Part shown: positions 20,601-31,739 of the stretch, in pieces | Position numbering within the stretch: position 1 is the stretch's first letter | Layout of the letters: every line of letters begins with the position of its first letter | From: Bolinopsis microptera | Lineage: Eukaryota; Ctenophora; Tentaculata; Lobata; Bolinopsidae | Direction of reading: 5' to 3' | DNA length: 64,000 bases | Assembly: GCF_026151205.1 (NCBI RefSeq) | Contig: NC_087080.1 | Span: 4,319,096 to 4,383,095 of the forward strand | Position numbers and translations under genes: made by a program | Notes under the pieces: generated by a model | The model's input: only the letters and a program-made list of their open reading frames with translations | The model's database searches: none | What the model was told of the DNA's origin: nothing

Positions 20601-23600
20601 ACAGTTTTGTTTAAGTCTTTGCTGGAATCTTCAGGCAAACCAAAAAACATAATGTTCTTGCTCCGGTCTTCTGCTTGCACCACAGACTTGACGACCTCTT
20701 TCAAAGTCTCGGCGGTAACTGAACTTGCAGGTTGACAAACCATGACGTTTTCCTGAACTGTATCGCTGTACGATTTAAACTGACTTTCTACCATGTCTTT
20801 GACGACGGTCTGCACTGCCTGCAACTGTTTCTGCAACTGTTTTTCTTTGCAGTCAATTATTGATTCCTGAGCGCTGATGACCAATTTCTGATTCTCAATC
20901 AACTGATCCTTGATTGAGCTCAATCTGTTTTTCATCTTCTTCAAATTGTCATTTTGAAAGCGAACCAAATGAAACGATTCCGAAAAAAACGCTGCAAACT
21001 TTTCCTTATCCTCTAGATTTAATTTCCTTTTATTCAAAAAGTGTTTGCACAACACAGAAGTTATGTGAATTGGTTCTTCACAACCGAACTGATCCATAAC
21101 TCTTGTCATCCAATCCTCAGCTTTAAATATAATACTGTCGATCTCCGTGTCATCTACAGCTGCCATGATGCAGGGCTAAGCCACAAGGTGAAAGGCACAA
21201 TATCTCACCGTTAAACAAGGTGAGATAAGAAAGCAGATAAGAGAGCAAATTAAACAAACGTATGCTATTAGTGTAGGGTCTGAACTTGACAAACATATGC
21301 TATTAGTGTAGGGCTGAACTTGATTTGTGTAGGGCTGAACTTGATTTTAGTGTAGGGCTTCTCTTGCGGGAAAAATCTGCAAATTATCAGCTTTCAGTGT
21401 CCACGAGTTTTAGTGCATATAATTCCCGGAAATAGTTATAAATTATGCATATCATATTACCTAACTTCCTAAATATGTCACCCACGGCCACAGCTGCACT
21501 GGTTTATTGTTTATCCAAACATTTAGTATGTACTACATTGTACTAGTATGTAGATGCATTGTACTGTTTAAATGTTGTGATGATATTGTGTCGAGAGTGC
21601 CACGAGAGTGCCGCGACAGTGCCATCGGGATCCGGATGTATAACCTTGTCTGCCGTACTCTCACTGCCGAAAATTTCGTTGCATTTCTTAAATAATTTGA
21701 TCGATTAGTTTTGAGGAATAATACGATTGAAAAAAAAAATTATCCAGGCTCCTTAATTAATTATTTTGAGAAGTTTTAATTCTGTTGCTGTTCGTAATTT
21801 TCACTTTATAAACCCAAAAAAACCCATTTTACCTCAAATTTCCATTTTGGGAATGGTTTTTTTGGGTTTTTAAAATTTTTTCCTTTTTTTGTAACTTTTT
21901 ATCTAATTAGACTACATTGAAAACAAAACCCCTAGGCACTCCTTTCAATGTTTTTTAATCAATACAAGAGTTGACTGACCTATACTGGCCCCTCAATTCT
22001 AACATTTTTTCTTTAAAAAACTCATACTTGCCTGAAATTTGCCTGAAATTTCCATTTTGGGAATAGGTTTTTTGGGTTTTTTTTTCTGGAGTTTGCTAGT
22101 ATTTGCCTTGTATTTTATTCTGTTTGCGTTCAAAGGTTACCCAGATGTATGATATTCTCACTTACCCATTCTTTTATTCAATATAGGTGGGGAGAAGAGA
22201 TGTCATTTATTTTGGCTTTGCTAAAGCTACCTTTTGTCTTCCTTCTTGAAGTCATCTACTTCATCTTTAGATGCAGACCCAAGAAAGACATAAAAAACCA
22301 GCATATCCTGATCACTGGAGCTGGACAAGGGATTGGAGCAGAGTTTGCCCGACAGTTTGCTGCTATGGGGAACACTATCCACTGTGTTGATATCGTGGAA
22401 AAATTAGTAGAGAATGTTGTGGAGGAGTTGAAAAGAGATGGTCACCAAGCTTACTCGTACACATGTGATCTTACCAAGCACGAGCAGGTACAGAAGCTAC
22501 ATGATGACATAGCAGGTGCTGGGTTTATTATCAACATGCTGGTCAACAATGCTGGAGTGGCTTTTGGAGTGAGTATCCAGAAAATGTCTCTAACTCAAAT
22601 ACAGCATTCCATGATGGTGAACATAGTGTCTAATCTGTGGCTTATCAAGCTCTTTATGCCGAAGATGCTTGAGCTCAATGAAGGTCACATTGTGAACGTA
22701 GCATCTCTGGCAGGGTATTTTCCATTGAGAAGTTCTACTGATTACTGTGCAGCAAAAGCAGGTTCAATTCACACTTTGAATCAACTCCGAATGGATCACA
22801 TGGGAACGAACCTAAAGTTCAGTGTCGTATGTCCCTTTTTTGTGAATACTAAGATGATTACTGGTATTGATCCATCTGTTGCTATATCTTCAGTCGCCCT
22901 GGTAACCAAAGCTATTCGAGGAATCAGGGAGAATAAAGAAGTGATTCCTGTTCCTAACATGTTCAGAGTGTTGAAAGTAATCCAAGATATTGCTCCTCCG
23001 TACCTTATGCGAGCTTTAATAGTAGCTACGAGCTCAACTAATGGTGCCGATGCAGAAATAGATGCAAAATTCGTCGGACAAAGAATGAGTGAAAAAGTCG
23101 AATAAACAATAAGTGTAAAGTGGAAGTGTGTTGATCATTGTAACGAACATTTTGAAAAGTTTATAGATTTGGGATAATCGTACTCTGATTTATAATTATA
23201 TACCATAATCATGATGGCATCATGAATCATGATTAATAGAAATATGCCTGTTATCTGGTTAGTTTATTTCGCTTCTTATATTATGTAGGGTAAGGTAACT
23301 AAAAGTCAAGAAATTATTTGTTATACCCAAAATATGAACGAAAATACAGTTTGAAATTTGTGAAATGTCAACAATCAGTATTAATTTTGACAAAAAATCG
23401 TCACTGCAATTTTATCAAACAAAACAAGATCAAGACCACTGCTGCAATATCTTAATTGTGCGTCTCAATAAACGACTGGTTCAGAGTAAAACTGTTCAGT
23501 AAATATTCAACATCCCTGTTCTTGATCAGTATTAAGATTGATTGATTGATTGAAAGACCCAAAGGCCACCCATACGGTTTTTGAGCAGTATACACAATTT

Positions 23601-26600
23601 ATTTTAAACAAAATAAAGTTGAGCTATCCCTGGAAATGAAACGATCTGCATGTGTACCTACTTACAAATTAAGCCAGACCCGCCTTGCAAGGACTTTCAG
23701 TCCTGCGAGCTCAACGGATCATGGTTGACCTAAATATTGTATTATGCCTTGACCTAAATATAATAAAATATGAGCCACAGTTCTTTCTTCTACCTAAATC
23801 TCCACACAAAATCCTGCATCGTAAAAAACTTGTTGAAAACGGTTTATAGAAATCATAAGCCAAAACTTACACTAAATACATACTATGTAAAACAAACTAC
23901 ACAGTACACAGTCATCATCCATGGTCCTTGCTAGTAGCTGTCGGGCGAATGTGCTGTTATAGGAATTATGAAGTTTAATTGGAGCATTTATTAAGTGTGT
24001 TCCATTCACCCTCTCTAGATTTTGATTGCTATTTGCTTGACATTTTTGTTGCAGTCTGATGCAGGTTTTTGATTGAGCGGGTTTTTACTTTTGCACCCTT
24101 TTTAACACTGGTTAGATATAAGTCACTGAACTGAAATCGGAATAAATGGTTAGAGTCCTTGTGAATCGGCCATGAAATGCGATATCGTGAAGGGTAATAA
24201 GATTACAAAAATTGTCCTGGCTCCTGAATTAATTATTTTGGAGGTTTTCATTCTGTTACCGTTCCTAATTTCGACTTAAACGTATTATTTGTGTTGCCTT
24301 GTCCCGAGTGGGTCACGTTGATTATCAATTGTCTTTGTATTACCTTTAGACAGTTCCATCTTATTATACTGTAGTCGAACTGAAATTGTGTTTGTTGGTA
24401 GTTAGTTTATTGTTCAGCCATGAAGTCCAGTATAGATTAGGACCTTGACTATTCGAGCTTAGTTTTAGTGAATGCTATGAACAGAATCCGAGAAGTCTTA
24501 TAAAGAAAGCTCTGTGCAATTCCATCGTTAGATTCCAAAAATAAATACCACGAGGAACTAGTCTTTGCCTTGTATTTTATTCTGTTTGCGTTCAAAGATT
24601 GTAACCCGGATGTAAGATATTATCACTTACCATAACCATTTTTCAATATAGACCGTGAAGATGTCATTTATTTTGGCTTTGCTAAAGCTCCCTTTTGTCT
24701 TCCTTCTTGAAGTCATCTACTTCATCTTTAGATGCAGGCCCAAGAAAGACATAAAAAACCAGCATATCCTGATCACTGGAGCTGGACAAGGGATTGGAGC
24801 AGAGTTTGCCCGACAGTTTGCTGCTATGGGGAACACTATTCACTGTGTTGACTGTTGATATCGTGGAAAAATTAGTAGAGAATGTTGTGGAGGAGTTGAA
24901 AAGAGATGGTCACCGAGCTTACTCGTACACATGTGATCTAACCAAGCACGAACAGGTACAGAAGCTACATGATGACATAGCAGGTGCTGGGTTTATTATC
25001 AACATGCTGGTCAACAATGCTGGAGTGGCTTTTGGAGTGGCTATCCAGAAAATGTCTCTTACTCAAATACAGCATTCCATGATGGTGAACATAGTTTCTA
25101 ATCTGTGGCTTATCAAACTCTTTATGCCGAAGATGCTTGAGCTCAATGAAGGTCACATTGTGAACGTAGCATCTCTGGCAGGGTATTTTCCATTGAGAAG
25201 TTCTACCGATTACTGTGCAGCAAAAGCAGGTTCAATTCACACTTTGAATCAACTTCGAATGGATCACATGGGAACGAACCTAAAGTTCAGTGCCGTATTA
25301 CCCTTTTTTGTGGACACCAAGATGATAACTGGTATTGATCCATCTGTTGCTATATCTTCAGAGGCCCTGGTAACCAAAGCTATTCGAGGAATCAGGGAGA
25401 ATAAAGAAGTGATTCCTGTTCCTAACATGTTCAGAGTGCTGAAAGTAATCCAAGATCTTGCTCCTCCGTACCTTATGCGAGCTTTTGTAGGAGCTACCTG
25501 GCCTACCAAGGGTTCTGATGCGGAAATGGATGCAAAATTCGTCGGACAAAGAATGAGTGAAAAAGTCGAATAAAAAATATGTGTAAAGTGGACGTGTATG
25601 GAGCATTGTAACGAACTTAAATATCTAAATATGATTCAGATTCTTAGATGTGATTTAATTGTACCTTGATTAATAGACAATCATTCAAATAACACAAAAT
25701 GTATTAAAATGAAATTTAGTTTTAATTTTTTTCATAATAATCTGATTAACTTAAGTTTAACCAAGCAAAACAGGATTCCTGCTGATAGAAACATAGTCAA
25801 AATCAAGACCACTGCTACAATATCTAAATTGTGCATCTCAATAAACGACTGGTTCAGAGTAAAAATGTTCACTAAATATTCAACATTCCTGTTCTTGATC
25901 AGTATTACTATTAATCAGTGTAAAACCTCGGCAACAACTGTTCCAGACCTCGGGCTATAATTACTAGCAATATCAACAGCTCTTTTCATGTTGGCTTTGA
26001 AAGTCCCATGCTTGGTTAAAATCTTGCCTATAGTCTTTGTAAGAGTCTGCTCAGATGGTGTCTCCCTGGTTACCATCAATCCAACCCCTTTCCTTTCTAC
26101 CTGTTTATTAAAGTAGGCCGCGGAATTTCGATTGATCCAGACTCCTGAATCTGTGAGCAGTTTGGTTGCTGAGAATTCTCCTGATTTTATTACATTCTTT
26201 TATACTACTATACTAGGTTTAACAGGATTTTGATATCATACTATTATTTTTTGTAAATATTCCATTAGAACCGCCGACATCGTCCGGATCCAAACAAAAC
26301 AATTAGTTAATTAGTTTAATTAACCTGAATTGAAGTTAAGTCTACAATAACTTCCCTCAGACGGACCTGGACCTGTCAATAGAAGAGTCGATTTTAATAG
26401 AACAGAGGATGAATCCTGCTAAAAGGAGGAGGATCTCATTCAGTACCGACTACTCTGTACCACCGTCAGGTTAGTACTTAGTACCGACTACTCTGTACCA
26501 CCGTCAGGTTAGTACTTAGTACCGACTACTCTGTACCACCGTCAGGTTAGTACTTAGTACCGACTACTCTGTACCACCGTCAGGTTAGTACTTAGTACCG

Positions 26601-29600
26601 ACTACTCTGTACCACCGTCAGGTTAGTACTTAGTACCGACTACTCTGTACCACCGTCAGGTTAGTACCGACTACTCTGTACCACCGTCAGGTTAGTACCG
26701 ACTACTCTGTACCACCGTCAGGTTAGTACTTAGTACCGACTACTCTGTACCACCGTCAGGTTAGTACTTAGTACCGACTACTCTGTACCACCGTCAGGTT
26801 AGTACTTAGTACCGACTACTCTGTACCACCGTCAGGTTAGTACTTAGTACCGACTACTCTGTACCACCGTCAGGTTAGTACCGACTACTCTGTACCACCG
26901 TCAGGTTAGTACTTAGTACCGACTACTCTGTACCACCGTCAGGTTAGTACTTAGTACCGACTACTCTGTACCACCGTCAGGTTAGTACTTAGTACCGACT
27001 ACTCTGTACCACCGTCAGGTTAGTACTTAGTACCGACTACTCTGAACCACCGTCAGGTTAGTACTTAGTACCGACTACTCTGTACCACCGTCAGGTTAGT
27101 ACTTAGTACCGACTACTCTGTACCACCGTCAGGTTAGTACTTAGTACCGACTACTCTGTACCACCGTCAGGTTAGTACTTAGTACCGACTACTCTGTACC
27201 ACCGTCAGGTTAGTACTTAGTACCGACTACTCTGTACCACCGTCAGGTTAGTACTTAGTACCGACTACTCTGTACCACCGTCAGGTTAGTACTTAGTACC
27301 GACTACTCTGTACCACCGTCAGGTTAGTACCGACTACTCTGTACCACCGTCAGGTTAGGATATAAATAAGGCCTAAAACCAAGCTGATAAGGGCTTTTGT
27401 AGCTGTGGTCTTATGAACTCACATGAGTGTAGAGGTTGTTATTTACCGGGATCTAGAGGACTAGTCAGGTACTACTGAGTTGGTTGGTTCAAAATCAAAC
27501 ACTCTAAATTAGTTTGACTTCTTGAAAGATAAAGTCAGCAAAGGTTTTATTGGAATGTGGGCACTGAACTCAAATTCATGCGTATATTACAAATTGGATA
27601 AATCAGACATATTTACAATCGAAGCCACGGACGGCTATGGAGGGGAAAGGGGTGTCGTGTGATAAGTGTTTCTCAAATTGGTTGATGTTAATGTAGTGTT
27701 AGGACGGTGAAAGGTTGTTACTTAAAAGGATTGTGTGAATGAATTCGTGGGGGAGGTGCTATTAAATCAATAAAGTTATATACTGTACATGAAGACATGA
27801 GTGTTTCATACAAATTGGTCAAAAAATGTACTATGAGTATGTCCCCAACTAAAATGATTAGTTTATGTTTAAAAACGTGAGATTTCTAATATAACTAATA
27901 CGTCATAGTAGTTTTTAAAAATTTTCAAATTTCACTTTTACATTTCACTTTGTTCGCGTGATTAATATTTAATAAATTCAGTGCTCACCCTCATAAACCG
28001 CCCTCAGAATCTCCTTCAACCTCACCAGACCAGTTTAAATCAAAGCCAGTTGTCCGGTTCACCACTCCACAGCCCACCGTCAGGCGCAGCACTGAGAGCC
28101 ACATGAGCATCGCTAAAATGGCCCTTTCTGAGGCTAGGAAAGGCGGACATCACGTGACATCGTTAAAGGACTTTATCGTTATTAAACCTATCAGGTAGAG
28201 TAACGCTAAATTGTATTTATAGAGTTATAGAGTGACGATTTTTATTAACTAGCTGACCTTTTGTAGATCGGACATTGAAAATCTGTACTGTGAATATTAG
28301 TGGGACAGAAAAATTATGTTTCATTTTTTTCTCTCACATTATCGTTTTTACACCCACAATATGCACAACGTGCATGCTGATTGCTGTTATACATCCTAAA
28401 CTGCTTGCGGAGGTAACCACCAGATTGCATGAAATTTATCCACAATTTCAGTAAAGGAGCGTACGGCAAAGTTTACCTTGCACGACGAAGAAATACAAAA
28501 GAGCACTATGCTGTTAAGGTAAGCAACACGTAACAAGTAGTCAACTCACAACCTTGCTCTGCTAATAACGTTGTAATGTTAACTCTACTGGGGTGGAGAG
28601 GGATTTTATCAAAATGGGAAACATTTTATCTGATTTGATAATATAATGATAATGTAAAGTTCACTGTCGTAGAGTAGTCACTAGAGGTTGAGAACACATC
28701 TCTCTGAAATAGAGTGGTCACTAGAGGTTGCAAATAAACCTCTCTGTTGTAGAGTGGTCACTAGAGGTTGCGAACAAACCTCTCTGTTGTAGAGTGGTCA
28801 CTAGAGGTTGCGAACAAACCTCTCTGAAGTAGAGTGGTCACTAGAGGTTGCGAACAAACCTCTCTGTTGTAGAGTGGTCACTAGAGGTTGCGAACAAACC
28901 TCTCTGTTGTAGAGTGGTCACTAGAGGTTGCGAACAAACCTCTCTGTTGTAGAGCGGTCACTAGAGGTTGCGAACAAACCTCTCTGAAGTAGAGTGGTCA
29001 CTAGAGGTTGCGAAAAAACCTCTCTGAAGTAGAGTGGTCACTAGAGGTTGCGAACAAACCTCTCTGAAGTAGAGTGGTCACTAGAGGTTGCGAACAAACC
29101 TCTCTGTTGTAGAGTGGTCACTAGAGGTTGCGAACAAACCTCTCTGTTGTAGAGTGGTCACTAGAGGTTGCGAACAAACCTCTCTGTTGTAGAGTGGTCA
29201 CTAGAGGTTGCGAACAAACCTCTCTGAAGTAGAGTGGTCACTAGAGGTTGCGAAAAAACCTCTCTGAAGTAGAGTGGTCACTAGAGGTTGCGAACAAACC
29301 TCTCTGAATTTAAATCAGACAGGGTCGGGTGATCTTCTGAAGGTTACCACGCTATTTCCCATTGTTCTGTCTCCAAACAGATATAAATAGCTAGATTTAA
29401 AAAACTAGAACTATTTAAGGTCATGAAGAAGGAAGATTTGATCAGGAAGAACATGGTGGACCAAGTAGTGACGGAGAGGGACGCTCTAGCCCTCGCTAAA
29501 TCTCCCTTCATTGTCAAGCTCTTCTACTCGTTCCAGGTCAGGAGTCAGTACTCGCACGTCATTTCTGATCATATGTTATCATACTGTATTGTGTTGTACT

Positions 29601-31414
29601 TTTTATAGGTCGTGACTCGTTTGACTCCAAAATTCTGTTGCTTCATTTTCGAATTTCGATGTGCCAGAGCGAAAATTGACTCGTGAAAATTGTACGTTTT
29701 TTGTGTTTTTATATTTCCGTGGGGCGTGGGACACAAACTGGCTAAGTCGGCTTACTTCAAACCGTTTCCTGGTCGGATATCTTAATTATTATTATCTTTA
29801 GCAAGGTCCTTTACAAACTAATAAATGGTATAAACTATTGGTTACAATTATGTAACGATTACTTTTTCAGAGTAAACAAGAAGTTTATTTTGTGATGGAG
29901 TATCTGATAGGAGGGGACCTCTGTTCTTTCCTAAGGTTAGCCCAACAATCACTTGTTTTTTTCCGGGCAGATACTGCCAAATTGTGATCATATTTACCCG
30001 CCGAAAAAGCGCCTCCCTGTTGGCGCCCCTCCCTAAAATCTCTTTTTAGAGCAGTTTTGCTAGTACCTCAGTTTTGCTAGTACCTCTGTTAATATTACAA
30101 ATTATGAATATTAACATGAACCAATGTCAAATTCTCTCCATCAGTTACGTTGGGTGTCTGGAAGAAGATCACGCAATAGTGTACGTAGCAGAAATAGCCC
30201 TGGCTCTCTGTTACCTCCACACTCACGGCATTATCCACAAGGACATCAAACCTGAGAACATGCTTATCGACCGTGCGGGCCATGTTAAACTCACCGACTT
30301 CGGCCTCTCCTCCATCAGACTCCAGCGGAAATTAACAATAAGTGACCTGGTGTACAGCCCCTACACGCGATACAGTCCCTCACGGAACTGGCGAACTCCC
30401 GGACAGTTAGCTTCCTTGACCACCAAGATAGCGTTTAAAAGTCCGGGTCCTGTCAGCTCACCTTTTTTGTCGTCCCCCACAGCCAGTATAGCTACTCCAA
30501 TTACTCGGAGGAAGAGATTTGTTCCTAAACGGTGCTCCTTCGGTAACCTCTCCAATAACAGTCTTAACATCACCAAATCTCCCACACGTTTGAGTGTAGT
30601 TAAATCGCCTGGCTGTTTGCCAGTTGTGTCGCCTGGCTTTCTGCCAGCCCCCTCGCCTGGCTCTCTGCTGGCTGTCTCTCCTAACACCAGTCTCATGGAT
30701 TCCAGCCCGGGTAACTCCTCAATAGTTTCTCATTACCGAGACGAAGACATCTCTTTCGGTGAAAACGACGATGCTGATCTCAGTGGTCATGATGAAAACT
30801 CGGGTTGTCAGAATGAAGACAAACCAGATTGTCAGAGCAATGAAGACAAATCAAGTTGTCAAAACGACGACAAGTTGTCAAAACGACGACAACTTTGTCA
30901 GGACAACGATGACAAGTCAGGTAGTGACGACAGATCGGAATCAGGCTGCGCTGAAGTACGTCAAGATGTGTCACGTGTCATCGGCACGCCTGACTACATT
31001 CCACCGGAGCTGTTGTTACACAAGACCCACACCATAGCTGCAGACTGGTGGTCATTAGGCGCGTGTTTCTACGAGATGTTAGCCGGTGTGCCTCCTTTTC
31101 ATGACTCTAATGTTCCTGATATCTTTAGGAATATTCTTAATCTGGATTTGGAGTGGCCGGAAGATATGTCTACCAATGCCAGGGAAGCTATAGAGTTGCT
31201 CCTGAAAAGTGAGCCACATCAGCGGGCAGGTCTTGATGAACTTAAAGAGCACATTTTCTTTGAAAACATAGACTGGGAAAATATGTTAGGAATGGAGATG
31301 CCGTTTGTTCCTGAGCCTGAAAATGATACTGATACGGGCTATTTTGAGGGACATAACTCTGCTTTTAACATTAAGCTCAGTGACTTTGATGGGTGCACTC
31401 TGGTGCGTGAGTAA
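17690..31414 (+). CDS. MASTL: MASTL/Greatwall-Rim15 family AGC kinase
   Basis: Ser/Thr kinase family that phosphorylates ENSA/ARPP19-type proteins to inhibit PP2A-B55 at mitosis or in nutrient signalling. Ten exons, all phases consistent, 769 aa: 17690-17917, 18126-18185, 18331-18445, 18693-18784, 26361-26469, 28008-28194, 28452-28518, 29420-29536, 29871-29935, 30145-31414. The N-terminal extension (about 260 aa) is unlike vertebrate MASTL and more like Rim15/IRE layouts. Kinase: [12 protein letters not shown] loop, YAVK lysine, HKDIKPEN catalytic loop (HKD in place of HRD), TDFGLSS. The MASTL-type insertion (RTPGQLASL, then a low-complexity acidic region of about 200 aa) splits the activation segment before [12 protein letters not shown]-tail [16 protein letters not shown] is the AGC tail. 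Intron 4 houses SDR genes; intron 5 starts with a donor-site array. Confidence 0.88.
18806..19090. repeat. 8-bp microsatellite (TTGTTAAT)n then (TTCTTAAT)n
   Basis: About 17 copies of TTGTTAAT from 18806 to 18942, a short interruption, then about 12 copies of TTCTTAAT to 19090. It starts some 20 bases after the donor of kinase exon 4 but does not contain exon sequence. Confidence 0.95.
19675..19771. mobile_element. 97-bp MITE-like inverted repeat
   Basis: Ends in a perfect 13-bp inverted repeat AATAATACCTTCG (19675-19687) / CGAAGGTATTATT (19759-19771). AT-rich flanks hide any target duplication. Inside kinase intron 4. Confidence 0.5.
20279..21166 (-). CDS. solitary LINE ORF1-like protein
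   Basis: 295-aa open frame inside kinase intron 4, opposite strand. A helical N-terminal half with a coiled coil ([20 protein letters not shown]) is followed by an RRM-like/CTD region: [59 protein letters not shown]. This order is typical of ORF1 proteins of Jockey/CR1/L2-like LINEs; no PHD finger is present, unlike the 9.5-kb copy. No ORF2 or RT remnant follows on the minus strand, so it is a truncated or ORF1-only copy. The frame is fully open despite that, pointing to a recent insertion or to retention. Confidence 0.65.
   Translation of the reverse strand: MAAVDDTEIDSIIFKAEDWMTRVMDQFGCEEPIHITSVLCKHFLNKRKLNLEDKEKFAAFFSESFHLVRFQNDNLKKMKNRLSSIKDQLIENQKLVISAQESIIDCKEKQLQKQLQAVQTVVKDMVESQFKSYSDTVQENVMVCQPASSVTAETLKEVVKSVVQAEDRSKNIMFFGLPEDSSKDLNKTVEEIFEEIGLKPAMELSRVGKSKEKTTRPVKVTLSSSSTAYQIISQARKLRQSEKFSSVFISPDRSLEDRVKHRLLVQNLHKKKEAEPNKHHYIKGGTIHTEDKSVR
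21167..22199. other. intronic spacer with short tandem duplications
   Basis: At about 21256-21355 the segment TGCTATTAGTGTAGGG..TGAACTTGA is repeated three to four times with variations. Two related blocks, TTTCCATTTTGGGAATRGGT followed by poly-T, lie at about 21840 and 22050. From about 22105 the sequence is duplicated upstream of the second SDR copy, including CCTTGTATTTTATTCTGTTT. Confidence 0.5.
22200..23105 (+). CDS. short-chain dehydrogenase, SDR16C type (HSD17B11/13, RDH10-like)
   Basis: NAD(P)-dependent retinol/steroid dehydrogenase family, usually ER- or lipid-droplet-anchored. Intronless, 301 aa from the ATG at 22200. An N-terminal hydrophobic anchor [20 protein letters not shown] (3-22) is followed by RCRPKKD. 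The Rossmann motif TGAGQGIG is at 39-46, NNAG at 116-119 and the catalytic set is N141-S169-Y182-K186 (YCAAK). The acceptor TTCAATATAG lies 13 bases before the ATG. AATAAA is at 23467-23472. The gene lies wholly within kinase intron 4 on the same strand and is tandemly duplicated 2.46 kb downstream. Substrate cannot be told from sequence. Confidence 0.85.
   Translation: MSFILALLKLPFVFLLEVIYFIFRCRPKKDIKNQHILITGAGQGIGAEFARQFAAMGNTIHCVDIVEKLVENVVEELKRDGHQAYSYTCDLTKHEQVQKLHDDIAGAGFIINMLVNNAGVAFGVSIQKMSLTQIQHSMMVNIVSNLWLIKLFMPKMLELNEGHIVNVASLAGYFPLRSSTDYCAAKAGSIHTLNQLRMDHMGTNLKFSVVCPFFVNTKMITGIDPSVAISSVALVTKAIRGIRENKEVIPVPNMFRVLKVIQDIAPPYLMRALIVATSSTNGADAEIDAKFVGQRMSEKVE
23106..24660. other. spacer between SDR copies
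   Basis: 3' UTR of the first SDR copy with AATAAA at 23467-23472; the 23441-23532 segment recurs at 25811-25908. The rest is AT-rich with no gene. At about 24567-24654 the upstream flank of SDR copy 1 is repeated. Confidence 0.5.
24661..25573 (+). pseudogene. SDR16C tandem copy broken by a 7-bp duplication
   Basis: About 95% identical to the 22200-23105 gene. At about 24850-24857 the sequence GTTGACTGTTGATATC replaces GTTGATATC. The 7-nt tandem duplication shifts frame and makes a TGA after residue 65 (..HCVDC). The remaining 240 codons are intact in the other frame, including NNAG and YCAAK, so this is the single clear lesion and the duplication is young. The start context differs (acceptor TTTTTCAATATAG, then ACCGTGAAG before ATG). 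Unless an unannotated splice bypasses the duplication, it is not a functional enzyme. Confidence 0.8.
25920..26183 (-). other. unassigned coding-like open frame without start
   Basis: Minus-strand frame of about 80 codons ending at a TGA near 25920. It reads [36 protein letters not shown] and [20 protein letters not shown], with protein-like composition. It has no ATG and no sure acceptor. It may be an exon or old fragment of an unknown gene or mobile element inside kinase intron 4. Not identified. Confidence 0.25.
26442..27353 (+). repeat. 5' splice-site minisatellite, kinase exon 5/intron 5
   Basis: The last 28 bases of exon 5 (AGTACCGACTACTCTGTACC, then ACCGTCAG) plus the donor GTTAGTACTT are repeated in tandem as 38-bp units, with some 31-bp units lacking TTAGTAC. 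By count there are 25 CCGTCAG|GTTAG junctions. Only the first (26469) follows full exon sequence. Using a later donor would read into an in-frame TAG (TCA GGT TAG) at once, so later donors would truncate the kinase. Confidence 0.9.
27354..28007. other. remainder of kinase intron 5
   Basis: Non-repetitive AT-rich intron after the donor array, ending in the acceptor AACCGCCCTCAG at 28007. No gene seen. Confidence 0.5.
28670..29308 (+). repeat. 40-bp minisatellite with a hairpin in each unit, kinase intron 7
   Basis: About 16 units of GTAGAGTGGTCACTAGAGGT then TGCGAACAAACCTCTCTGTT, with alternating TGTT/TGAA variants. Each unit has a 7-bp stem AGAGGTT-GCGAACA-AACCTCT. It lies 150 bp after the donor of exon 7 and about 110 bp before exon 8, and does not copy exon sequence. 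Confidence 0.92.
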
Positions 31415-31739
31415 ATTGTGATTAAGAGTTAGATAATATTATGTAGTTATAGTTTGGGCTCCAGATTTATGCAGAATTTAAAGTTTAAGATTTGATCTAT
31501 TTTTAGTAATTTAAATTCGAGGGGTACATTTCCACCCAATTATAAACGGTCGTTTGGAGTTGTTTTGTCGTGGCGCGGAGTCGTTTTCTGTGGACTTAAT
31601 CGCGCGCTTAGAAAGTCCGCAAAATTTGAATTGACGTCAATTCAAATTAGTCGCGACGTAGGTGAATGACATGACCCATAACAAAGGAGTAATTGAGCTG
31701 ATATAGACCACTTATTTCTGTTTTCATTCAATCTTTTCA
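31415..31739. other. kinase 3' region with palindromic CRE-like site
   Basis: No gene. A perfect 26-bp palindrome at 31623-31648 is centred on TGACGTCA, the full ATF/CREB site. GC-rich words (GTGGCGCGGAG, ATCGCGCGC) lie just before it. Confidence 0.6.

Noticed and set aside
26442-29308. Regular 38-40-bp repeats, considered as a CRISPR array
   Set aside because: Units are directly adjacent with no unique spacers, and lie in a eukaryotic gene.
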